A DNA stretch of 64,000 nt from Corynebacterium urogenitale (GTDB lineage Bacteria > Actinomycetota > Actinomycetes > Mycobacteriales > Mycobacteriaceae): contig NZ_CP045032.1 in assembly GCF_009026825.1 (NCBI RefSeq), forward strand, positions 186,001 through 250,000, in the 5' to 3' direction. The translations under genes were made by a program, and so were the position numbers. Of this stretch, positions 57,077-64,000 are shown piece by piece. Under the pieces are notes generated by a model that did not search any database, was not told the DNA's origin, and saw only the letters and a list, made by a program, of their open reading frames with translations. Numbering within the stretch: the stretch's first letter is position 1; each line of letters begins with the position of its first letter.

Positions 57077-59005
57077 TTAGTTGGCCGGTTGTGGGTCGGC
57101 CGGTGGTTGTTGGGTGGGAGCGTTCTGGCTCAAGCGATCGAAGGCTTGGGAAATTACATCGGCCATCAACTCCGCGCCCGGAATGTCCGGGTGCACCCCA
57201 TCGGACTGCAGCATGGAAGGGTTGGCCTTCGCGGCAGACTCCCAATCCGCGACTTCCACGTTGGGGTACTTATCCGCAATCGCCCGCAGCTGCTGGGTGA
57301 GCTCAGGTTCCCAACCAGCGCCGAAGGTATTGACGAGGACTACCGTGCGACCACCTTGCACGCGGTCGATCAGCCCTTCCACCGCAGCTGGATCCTGGAT
57401 ACCCCAGTTCGTGCCCAGCAAGAACACCACCGATCGGCGGATCGCGCCCTGTTCATTGAGCTGATCCGCAATAGGAATGACATCCTCCCACCGCCGGTTG
57501 GATTCAGCATCGATCTGCATCCCCGGCCAGCGTGCATTGAGGGCGTCCACTGATGTGTACGCCATGGAATCACCGAAGATGGTGAGCTCCTCGCCTGTCG
57601 GCGGTGCGTAATTCACATTCAGGGCCTCTGGATCCACGGGGGCCGCGCCCTCCCCGTTACCAGGCTGTTCCTCTCCTCCAGGAGCAGCCTGTGGCTTGAG
57701 GGCATTGAGCGTGGATTCCTTTTCGGAAATCGACCGCTCGACGGATGTCATCTCTGGAGCGGTGGCGGCGGCTAGTGACGTCGCTCCCAAACCAAGGACG
57801 GCAAGCGCCGCTCCAACCTGGACGGGACGGCTCACGGGGAGTTGCTTGCGCCAGTGCGACAGCGTGGCACGGATGCCGTGGCGGCGGATGGGAGTCTCCA
57901 CAATGCGCAGGGAAAGCTCCGCCAACCCCAGAGTCAGCGCCACGGCCACGGCCGACATGGCCCATGCTGCGAAGGTGCCGCGGGCTGTGGGGAAGAGTGC
58001 CTGCAAGAGCAGAATCACCGGCCAGTGCCAAATGTAAATGCCGTAAGAACGCTCGCCGATCCACACCAGCGCCGTGTGGTCCAGCGCCTGCGTGTACCTG
58101 CTCGGCCCCGACAGAATGCCGCTGATCGCCATGCCCGACGCCACTGAAGCCAATCCCAGTCCGCCCAGGAACGTGAAGGACTTCGACTCGTCAAGAACGA
58201 AGAACAAGACGAAGAGAATCACGATACCCGCCACGCCGATGGCGCGCCCCCAGCGCTCCCAGAAAAGGGACCCGAACAGGCCCGCGTCCTCCCGGGAGAA
58301 CTCGAAAGCGATAGCCACACCGAGCATGAGGCCGAAAAGGTGGGTATCGGTGCCGTAGTAGACGCGGGTGGCATCGCCGGAAGGATCATGGAGGATGGCC
58401 ATCCAGATCAGCGAAGCCAAGGCCACGCCCAGTGCCATCAGCGCGCGCAGGCGGGCGGCGGGGACGAACGTAATAGTGGCGAGGAATAACAGTGGCCAGA
58501 ACAGGTAGAACTGCTCCTCGACCGCCAGAGACCAGAAGGTGGAGAACAGCTGTGGAACGCGGGCATCGAAGTAGGAGGAGCCCGCGGCGATCTCCAGCCA
58601 ATTGGAGGTGAAGGTGGCGGCACCGAGGATCTGCCTGCCGATGCCGTACAGCAGGTCTTGGGCCCGTTCGTTGAACAGGGACGCAAGCCAGACCAGAGTG
58701 ACGGAGGTGAGGACCGCGACGATTAGTGCGGGGATGAGGCGGCGGATTCGCCGCTGCCAGAACCCTGAGAAATTGATGCGGTGGGTCTTGACGACCTCAC
58801 GGATGAGGAGGGTGGTGATGAGGAAGCCGGAGACGACGAAGAAAACATCAACGCCGACGAAGCCGCCGGGTAGTGCTTCGGGGTCGAGGTGGAAGATGAG
58901 CACGGCGAGGACGGCGAGGGCGCGGAGACCATCGAGGCCATCGATCCGCCCGCGACGAAAAGGTACCTGCCAAGTGCGACGGCGCACCACCTCAACTCTG
59001 TGCAT
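57077..59005 (-). CDS. OatA-like acyltransferase: AT3 membrane domain plus SGNH domain
   Basis: 642 residues. Residues about 20-380 are an acyltransferase-3 domain with some ten TM helices: GLDGLRALAVLAVLIFH with the catalytic His, VDVFFVVSGFLIT, and FWSLAVEEQFYLFWPLL. After one more TM and a Pro/Gly/Glu linker, residues about 490-640 are an extracytoplasmic SGNH domain with TIFGDSMAY (Ser) and LQSDGVHPDIPG (Asp, His). Such proteins acetylate wall polymers or glycolipids. In C. glutamicum an AT3 protein (TmaT) in the mycolate region acetylates trehalose monomycolate; this gene is a candidate for that role, not proven. Confidence 0.88.
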   Translation of the reverse strand: MHRVEVVRRRTWQVPFRRGRIDGLDGLRALAVLAVLIFHLDPEALPGGFVGVDVFFVVSGFLITTLLIREVVKTHRINFSGFWQRRIRRLIPALIVAVLTSVTLVWLASLFNERAQDLLYGIGRQILGAATFTSNWLEIAAGSSYFDARVPQLFSTFWSLAVEEQFYLFWPLLFLATITFVPAARLRALMALGVALASLIWMAILHDPSGDATRVYYGTDTHLFGLMLGVAIAFEFSREDAGLFGSLFWERWGRAIGVAGIVILFVLFFVLDESKSFTFLGGLGLASVASGMAISGILSGPSRYTQALDHTALVWIGERSYGIYIWHWPVILLLQALFPTARGTFAAWAMSAVAVALTLGLAELSLRIVETPIRRHGIRATLSHWRKQLPVSRPVQVGAALAVLGLGATSLAAATAPEMTSVERSISEKESTLNALKPQAAPGGEEQPGNGEGAAPVDPEALNVNYAPPTGEELTIFGDSMAYTSVDALNARWPGMQIDAESNRRWEDVIPIADQLNEQGAIRRSVVFLLGTNWGIQDPAAVEGLIDRVQGGRTVVLVNTFGAGWEPELTQQLRAIADKYPNVEVADWESAAKANPSMLQSDGVHPDIPGAELMADVISQAFDRLSQNAPTQQPPADPQPAN

Positions 59006-59077
59006 AAGGGAATCCTAACCCGAATGCTGAGAAATCGCTGTCAATAAAGGAGCGGGTCGGCCGAGTGCGGAGCGGGT

Positions 59078-60277
59078 CTAGAAGCGGCGCCGCTCGTGCC
59101 AAATGAGTAGGGCCAGTACGAGGGCTACTGCGAACAAAGCACTCAACCACAGCAGCAAGATCGTCCAGCCACCCGCGAAGAAATACCCCGAGACCCAGCC
59201 GATGAGGGCGGATCCGAAGTAATAGCTGAGGACGTAGGTGGAGGAGGCCTCTGCGCGGTCATGTGTGGCGACGAGGCCCACCCAGGAGCTGGCGGTGGAA
59301 TGGGCAGCGAAGAAGCTAGCGGTGAAGAAGAACGCGCCCAGAATCGTGGTCCACAGCCAAGGGGCCATGAGCAGCAGCAGACCCAGCAACGCCAGGATCA
59401 TCGTGCCAGCCATCACGCCTCCGCGGCCGAACTTTTGCACGTAGGTTCCGGCACGGGCAGAGGACCAGGTCCCGGAGAGGTACAGCAGGAAGACAAAGGC
59501 CGCCAGCGATTCGGGGAGTCCGAACTGGGATATCAGGCGGAAGCCCAGGTAGTTGTATAGGGAGACGAACGCGCCCATCATCAGAAATGGCAGGATGAAT
59601 AGCTTGATGAGGGTGGGGTTACGAAAGTGCTCCTTGAACGCTGCGAGTTCATGGGCGAGCGTGATCTTCTTTGGGGTGAAGTAGCGCTGTTTTGGCAGGA
59701 TGAATGCCGTCAGTAGGGCAGTGGCCAGCGCGAATATGGCGGAGGTGATGATTGCCCCGCGCCAGTCGAAGAATTCCAGGGCAATGCCGGGGATGAGGCG
59801 CCCGCCGAGGCCACCGAGGGACGTGCCGGCGATGTAAAAGCCCATGACTTTTGCCAGGTGGGTAGAGCGAATTTCCTCGGAGAGGTAGGTCATGGCTACT
59901 GCTGGCACTCCGGCGACGGCTATTCCTTGAAGTGCGCGCAGTGCGATGAGGGATTCGATCGTTGGCATGAAAGCCAGGGCGACGGACAATACCGTGGCGG
60001 TGAGGACGGAGACTTGGAGAACGATGCGCCGCCCGATCCGTTCGCTGATGATGCCCGCGGGAACAACCATGAGGGCCAACGCTCCTGTGCAGGCGGAGAC
60101 TGTCAGTGCGGTGACGGTTGGGCTGGTGCCGAAGGTTTCCGACAGGCTTGGTAGTACTGCTTGGGTGGCGTAGAGCGCGTTGAAGGAGGCCAGGCCAGCG
60201 CAGAGTGCGCCGATGAGGGCGCGTCGGTAGCCCGGGTCTCCTGGTGCGACGCCACGGGGAGCCTGCTGTTCAGTCAT
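59078..60277 (-). CDS. MFS transporter, YnfM-like, 12 TM
   Basis: 399 residues with twelve TM segments. The pattern YATQAVLPSLSETFGTSP in TM1 and ISERIGRRIVLQVS (motif A) are typical of the YnfM/arabinose-polymer-efflux-like subgroup. A basic cytoplasmic loop (PKQRYFTPKKITLAHEL) marks the middle. The substrate is unknown; relatives handle amino-acid derivatives or drugs. ATG 60277; the frame upstream to 60400 runs into the divergent LysR gene and is rejected. The 83-base gap to the divergent lysR-type gene is shared control DNA. Confidence 0.9.
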   Translation of the reverse strand: MTEQQAPRGVAPGDPGYRRALIGALCAGLASFNALYATQAVLPSLSETFGTSPTVTALTVSACTGALALMVVPAGIISERIGRRIVLQVSVLTATVLSVALAFMPTIESLIALRALQGIAVAGVPAVAMTYLSEEIRSTHLAKVMGFYIAGTSLGGLGGRLIPGIALEFFDWRGAIITSAIFALATALLTAFILPKQRYFTPKKITLAHELAAFKEHFRNPTLIKLFILPFLMMGAFVSLYNYLGFRLISQFGLPESLAAFVFLLYLSGTWSSARAGTYVQKFGRGGVMAGTMILALLGLLLLMAPWLWTTILGAFFFTASFFAAHSTASSWVGLVATHDRAEASSTYVLSYYFGSALIGWVSGYFFAGGWTILLLWLSALFAVALVLALLIWHERRRF

Positions 60278-60360
60278 GCCTCCATTGTCCAGTGGTGCAG
60301 CTGATTCACTAAATGCAATAAATGCCCCACGGTGTCCCTTCCTGTGCAACAATTTGAAGC
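60278..60360. promoter_or_regulatory. divergent MFS/LysR control region
   Basis: 83 bases between divergent starts. It contains AT-rich TTCACTAAATGCAATAAATG, the only part that looks like a LysR binding and promoter area. No clear T-N11-A palindrome could be fixed. Confidence 0.4.
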
Positions 60361-61257
60361 ATGAAAGAACTCCAGTGGTTCCTCGATCTTGTGAATACAC
60401 AGAACATGGTGGACTCTTCGCTGAATTTGGGGATTAGCCAGTCTGCTCTGTCCCGGCGCCTTGCCGCGTTGGAAAGCGAGGTCGGTGCTCCTTTGTTTGA
60501 CCGCCATGGGCGGCACCTTGAGCTCAATGAATGCGGTAAAGCTCTGGCCAAACGCGCCGCTGAGGCCTCCGATACGTGGAAGCGCGGGGTGGAGGAGGTA
60601 CACCGCCTCATGGATCCGGAGCGCGGCACGGTTCGCCTAGATTTTATGCATTCCCTGGGCACCTGGTTGGTACCTGAGCTGGTGGGCGCTTACCGGCAAG
60701 AACACCCGCACGTGACTTTTCAACTAGTGCAAGGGGCTGCGCAGACGCTGATCGACCATGTGTTGGCGGGCGAAGCGGACGTGGCGTTCGTGGGCCCGAA
60801 GCCCGCCGCTTTCGTGGAGTCAGGTGAGTTGGGGTGGAAGCAACTGGCGACGCAGCGGTTGGCTCTCGCCGTACCTTCTGCGCACCGCTGGGCGGGGAGG
60901 GAAGAGGTGAGCATCGCAGAGGCGGTAGAGGAGGACTTTGTGGCGATGCTGCCAGGTTATGGCACGCGGATGCTGCTCGATGAACTCACCGCACGAGCGG
61001 GTTTTCGCCCGAGGTTGGTCTTTGAATCGATGGAATTGACGACTTTGTCGGGGTTGGTGTCTGCCGGTTTGGGCGTGGCGGTGCTGCCACTGGGAGATTC
61101 CAATATCGTCATTCCGGGTATGCAACTGATCCCGCTGAAGGAAAAGCGTGAGCGCGAACTGGGCATGGTGTGGCGGACAAAGGCTTCGCCAGCGCTCGCG
61201 GCGGAGGCGTTTCGAGAGTTCGTGAGTGCGCGCCCCGAATCGCACCGGAAAAGCTAA
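60361..61257 (+). CDS. LysR-family transcriptional regulator
   Basis: 298 residues. Winged HTH at 1-60: MKELQWFLDLVNTQNMVDSS with NLGISQSALSRRLAALESEVGAPLFDRHGRHLEL. The effector domain begins about residue 88 (GTVRLDFMHSLGTWLVPELVGAY) and keeps the family's two-lobe pattern, ending SGLVSAGLGVAVLPLG. Divergence from an MFS exporter gene is the standard LysR arrangement, so it probably activates that transporter in response to its substrate. No operon partner lies downstream. Confidence 0.94.
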   Translation: MKELQWFLDLVNTQNMVDSSLNLGISQSALSRRLAALESEVGAPLFDRHGRHLELNECGKALAKRAAEASDTWKRGVEEVHRLMDPERGTVRLDFMHSLGTWLVPELVGAYRQEHPHVTFQLVQGAAQTLIDHVLAGEADVAFVGPKPAAFVESGELGWKQLATQRLALAVPSAHRWAGREEVSIAEAVEEDFVAMLPGYGTRMLLDELTARAGFRPRLVFESMELTTLSGLVSAGLGVAVLPLGDSNIVIPGMQLIPLKEKRERELGMVWRTKASPALAAEAFREFVSARPESHRKS

Positions 61258-61259
61258 AG

Positions 61260-61306
61260 CCCCCGCGAGGGATCCTGCAGCCACGGGGCGTCAGGGGTCG
61301 CGGGGG
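61260..61306. terminator. hairpin between lysR and phoX
   Basis: CCCCCGCGA / TCGCGGGGG, a perfect 9-bp stem with a 29-base loop between convergent genes. No T tract. Confidence 0.45.
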
Positions 61307-61378
61307 CGTCGAACCCAGGGAGGAGCTGGGTCCACGGAGGAATTGGGCTCGAGGGTGAGCTGAACTACAGAGACGGGC

Positions 61379-63472
61379 TTAGGAGCCGATCACTCCGAAG
61401 TCATCCTTCCACGCAACGACGGTGGATGGGCGAGCCAAGGAATCCCCACCATCTGGCCAGTGAGAGGTGGTGGATTCCACCGTAGCTTCGTCGTCCTCGC
61501 CAGGGTGCTGGACGTTGACGATGACGCGCTTTTCGAAAACCAGCGGGCCACAGGTTTCAGCACCGGCAGGCACGGTGAGGAACTGCTTGGTCAGGCCGCG
61601 AGCTGGCCCCTCCAGTGCCACGGCGAACAAACCATCGTTCGACTCCAGGGCGTTGCCATCCGTGGAGACCCACAGGTTGCCGAAGGAATCGAACGCCAGG
61701 TTGTCGGGGCAAGAGATCGGGGAGACCTTGGACTTATCGAAGCCACCGAAGTAAGTCTCGGCCTTGGCAGGATCACCACACACGAGCAGCAGGTTCCACT
61801 TGAAGGTGGTGCCGGCGTGCTCATCGTCGATCTCCATGACCATGCCGTTCTTGTTCTCCTGGATGGGAGCCCACTCGGCGATAGGAGCATCGTCCTTGCC
61901 CTCGCGGTTTGCACCACGGTACTCGTTATTGGTCAGGGCGACGTACACCTTGCCGGTGGTTGGGTGTGGCTCGACATCCTCCGGGCGGTCCATCTTCGTC
62001 GCGCCGACCTCGTCGGCGGCGAAACGGGTGAAGACGATGACTTCCTCGGCAGACATGCCGTCGACGTGGGACTCAGCGGAACCATCGGCCTTGACCGTGA
62101 CGAGCTTCTTCCACTCGCCGGTGCCGTCGTAGGTGCCATCCTCTGGCAGTTCACCGGACTTCTCGAACTCCTTTGAGTTGCCCTCGAAGGAAGCCACGTA
62201 CAGCGTTCCCTCGTCCAGGATCTTCATGTTCTCTTCGCGATCCTCCGGGGAGTTGCCGGAGCGCATCTTGCGGGAGGAGACGAACTTGTAGAGGTACTCG
62301 AAGCGGGTGTCATCGCCGGAGTAGGCGACCACGGTGCCGTCGCCAGTGACGTGGATATTGGCGCCCTCGTGCTTGAAGCGACCCATCGCGGTGTGCTTCA
62401 CCGGGGTGGAGGTTGGATCCCAAGGGTTGATCTCCACGATGTAGTTGTGGCGGTTGGGCTCGTTTGGCTCCTTGCGCACATCCCAGCGATCCTCGAAGCG
62501 CTCCCACTTGCGCTGAGACTCAGGATCCTCGATGCCGTAGCGCTTGAGGCGTTTACGAGTCTTCTCATCTTTCACCTCTTCGCCACCGGCGAAGTACTGG
62601 TCCACATTCTCCTCGCCGGAGAGCACGGTGCCCCATGGGGTGACGCCACCCGCACAGTTGTTGTAGGTGCCCTCGACCATCTTGCCTTCTGGGTCCTTGG
62701 TGGTCTTCACCAGTTCGTGGCCGACGATTGGGCCGCGCAGCTCAAACTCAGTGTGGCCGTGAATGCGACGGTTGTACTTACCCATGACAGGCTTCAAGCG
62801 ACCGTCCTTGTCATTGCCCTCGACTTCTACCACGGACATGCCGTGGTTCGCCATCTCGATCATGACCTGCTCTTCGGTCGGGTTATCTGGGTCGTAACCC
62901 TTAAACATCTGCTGTGGGGTGGTGTACTCGTGGTTGGAGACCAGCAGGAAGCGGTTGTTCTCCCCCTCAATCGGCAGGAGTGCAGCGAAGTCGCAGTTGA
63001 AGCCGTACTGCTTCTTGGCATCCTCCACAGACTGGTTATCCACGGACCATTCGCCGGCCTCCTCTTCCACCTTGTCGCCCCAGCGGATGACCACGTCGGA
63101 GGAGTAGCCCTTCGGCACGGTCACGGCATCCTCGGTGTTGGGCTTAACCATCTCGAACTTCAAGCCGTCCGGGGTTGGGACGTCCTCGGCAACAGCGGAA
63201 GGAGAGGCGCTGCTGGCGTCGCCACCTCCAGCAACATCGGAGCAGGCAGCGAGCATGGAGGCGCCACCCACGGTGACCACGGCAGCGCCGCCAGCGCGCA
63301 GGGCACTACGGCGGCTGACATCGCGACCCATCAGGTCGCCGAAGTAGGTGTTATCGGAGGTATTGGGCACCGGCTTGGAGCATGCGTCGCCACACTTGTA
63401 CAAGCAGGTGCGGTGGGAACGGCTCGAGCGGAAGTCCAGATTAGCCAGCAGATTGAGACCCTTGAGGCCCAT
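61379..63472 (-). CDS. phoX: PhoX-family alkaline phosphatase (DUF839), Tat-exported
   Basis: 697 residues. It hydrolyses phosphate esters outside the cell using Ca and Fe. The N-terminal ~50 residues carry the extension TCLYKCGDACSKPVPNTSDN seen in actinobacterial PhoX proteins, before the twin-arginine signal SRRSALRAGGAAVVTVGG and a lipobox-like LAACSD. The body has NHEYTTPQQMF, NCAGGVTPWGTVLSGEEN (a PhoX hallmark), and DNLAFDSFGNLWVSTDGN near the end. GGGAG lies 7 bases before the ATG. An 11-bp-phased PHO-box-like array upstream suggests phosphate control. With phoD it is the second such enzyme here. Confidence 0.95.
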   Translation of the reverse strand: MGLKGLNLLANLDFRSSRSHRTCLYKCGDACSKPVPNTSDNTYFGDLMGRDVSRRSALRAGGAAVVTVGGASMLAACSDVAGGGDASSASPSAVAEDVPTPDGLKFEMVKPNTEDAVTVPKGYSSDVVIRWGDKVEEEAGEWSVDNQSVEDAKKQYGFNCDFAALLPIEGENNRFLLVSNHEYTTPQQMFKGYDPDNPTEEQVMIEMANHGMSVVEVEGNDKDGRLKPVMGKYNRRIHGHTEFELRGPIVGHELVKTTKDPEGKMVEGTYNNCAGGVTPWGTVLSGEENVDQYFAGGEEVKDEKTRKRLKRYGIEDPESQRKWERFEDRWDVRKEPNEPNRHNYIVEINPWDPTSTPVKHTAMGRFKHEGANIHVTGDGTVVAYSGDDTRFEYLYKFVSSRKMRSGNSPEDREENMKILDEGTLYVASFEGNSKEFEKSGELPEDGTYDGTGEWKKLVTVKADGSAESHVDGMSAEEVIVFTRFAADEVGATKMDRPEDVEPHPTTGKVYVALTNNEYRGANREGKDDAPIAEWAPIQENKNGMVMEIDDEHAGTTFKWNLLLVCGDPAKAETYFGGFDKSKVSPISCPDNLAFDSFGNLWVSTDGNALESNDGLFAVALEGPARGLTKQFLTVPAGAETCGPLVFEKRVIVNVQHPGEDDEATVESTTSHWPDGGDSLARPSTVVAWKDDFGVIGS

Positions 63473-63562
63473 AGAAAATCTCCCTTGTACGTCCTGGGGG
63501 ATGCACCACCGTTGTGGAAGCGGCGCGAATATTAGTCGGTAACGAAGGGAGACCTTATGGGG

Positions 63563-63628
63563 GCTGGGCGAACGTTCTTTAGCCTCAAGCTAAACAGAGG
63601 GTGAACGCTCTAAGTTGTCCAGATGAAC
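63563..63628 (-). promoter_or_regulatory. PHO-box-like direct-repeat array upstream of phoX
   Basis: On the minus strand 11-mers GTTCATCTGGA (63618-63628), GTTCACCCTCT (63596-63606) and GTTCGCCCAGC (63563-63573), with a weaker GTTTAGCTTGA between (63585-63595), all fall on one 11-bp register. The pattern agrees with PHO boxes of actinobacterial PhoP/PhoR regulators (GTTCAYYY type). It lies 91-156 bases before the phoX ATG. Confidence 0.55.
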
Positions 63629-63667
63629 TCTGTATTTCTGCTGAGAACGGCGCTGCGGGACCAAGCC

Positions 63668-64000
63668 TCAGCGGCGCACCAAAGAGCTGAGAGAACGCCA
63701 ACCGAACAGCAGCAGCGCACTCATCACCGCAGCGACCAACACGAACGACCAATGAGGCAGTTTGGCGTTGATAATCCCCCAGATCACCAAGCCCGTGATA
63801 ACCGTGCTCACCCACACGGGCACGCCCGCAGAAAGTTCATGTCCAGAGTGGTTGCCCACGGCGCCGAACCACAGCAGCAACCAGGCCAGCAGCACCCCCA
63901 ACCAGAAAGGCCAAGTGGTGGCCAGCCAGCCCATGAAGTTCAACGGTATGTCCTCGGATTGGTGTGCGATGCGGGCGAAGAGCCCGAAGAGCGCAATCGC
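63668..64000 (-). CDS. DUF3054 membrane protein, 5' end outside window
   Basis: The minus-strand frame stays open to the right edge, so the gene continues beyond it; 110 codons are visible. The visible part starts AIALFGLFARIAHQSEDI, then NFMGWLATTWPFWLGVLLAW, a glycine/His loop, VWVSTVITGLVIWGIINAKL, and a last helix SFVLVAAVMSALLLFGWRSL. This is the layout of DUF3054, a four-helix membrane family of actinobacteria and archaea without known function. A TTG at 63943 is only an internal candidate start. Confidence 0.8.
   Translation of the reverse strand, partial: AIALFGLFARIAHQSEDIPLNFMGWLATTWPFWLGVLLAWLLLWFGAVGNHSGHELSAGVPVWVSTVITGLVIWGIINAKLPHWSFVLVAAVMSALLLFGWRSLSSLVRR

Noticed and set aside
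62351..63535. 394-codon antisense frame opposite phoX
   Set aside because: Same cause; the phoX protein has all family motifs in the real frame.

Overview
The window is chromosomal DNA from a mycolic-acid-bearing Corynebacterium. Direct support comes from the 23S rRNA with the extra helix-54 arm of high-GC Gram-positives, Lsr2, a class E sortase, and above all the mycolate/arabinogalactan locus (glf, glfT2, PAP2 phosphatase, UbiA-type phosphoribosyltransferase, two mycolyltransferases, Rv3802c-type cutinase, fadD32, pks13, accD). The species cannot be fixed from sequence reading alone; a lipophilic species such as the C. jeikeium group is only a guess.

Layout. 1-3114: 3' part of a 23S gene, 5S gene and an rRNA-operon terminator. 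3.1-11.1 kb: MFS exporter, RluA-type pseudouridine synthase, a 54-residue porin-like peptide, tandem universal stress protein, TetR regulator with a nested palindrome in front of it, a YidC paralogue, class E sortase with a 51-residue membrane partner, a lipoprotein and Lsr2. 11.4-22.2 kb: Tat-exported PhoD, a coiled-coil protein, a RecB-like nuclease, an enlarged MsrA, a DUF559-like putative nuclease bracketed by repeats, Mn/Fe superoxide dismutase, L-lactate dehydrogenase, a glycerophosphodiesterase and a DUF5926-like protein. 22.4-33.3 kb: LCP ligase, CPBP protease, amidase, PheA, histidine phosphatase, zincin, septum-formation protein, SerS, acyltransferase, HAD phosphatase and a TIGR02611 membrane protein.

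33.4-59.0 kb is the cell-envelope island. glf and glfT2 build galactan; the PAP2 protein and UbiA make the decaprenyl-phospho-arabinose precursor; FadD32 activates the meromycolic chain, AccD carboxylates the alpha branch, Pks13 condenses them, and the two mycolyltransferases move mycolate to trehalose and arabinogalactan. A second acyl-CoA ligase and an OatA-like acyltransferase follow. 59.1-64 kb: a divergent MFS/LysR pair, a PhoX phosphatase with a PHO-box-like array upstream, and a DUF3054 gene cut by the window end.

The least expected signal is a family of four intergenic stem-loops, each exactly 67 bp from GTCAG/GTTAG to CTGAC, with changing but compensating arms and the same mismatch at arm position 6. 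Two copies bracket the DUF559-like gene, and its last codons lie inside one of them; two consensus DnaA boxes lie between the first copy and the gene.
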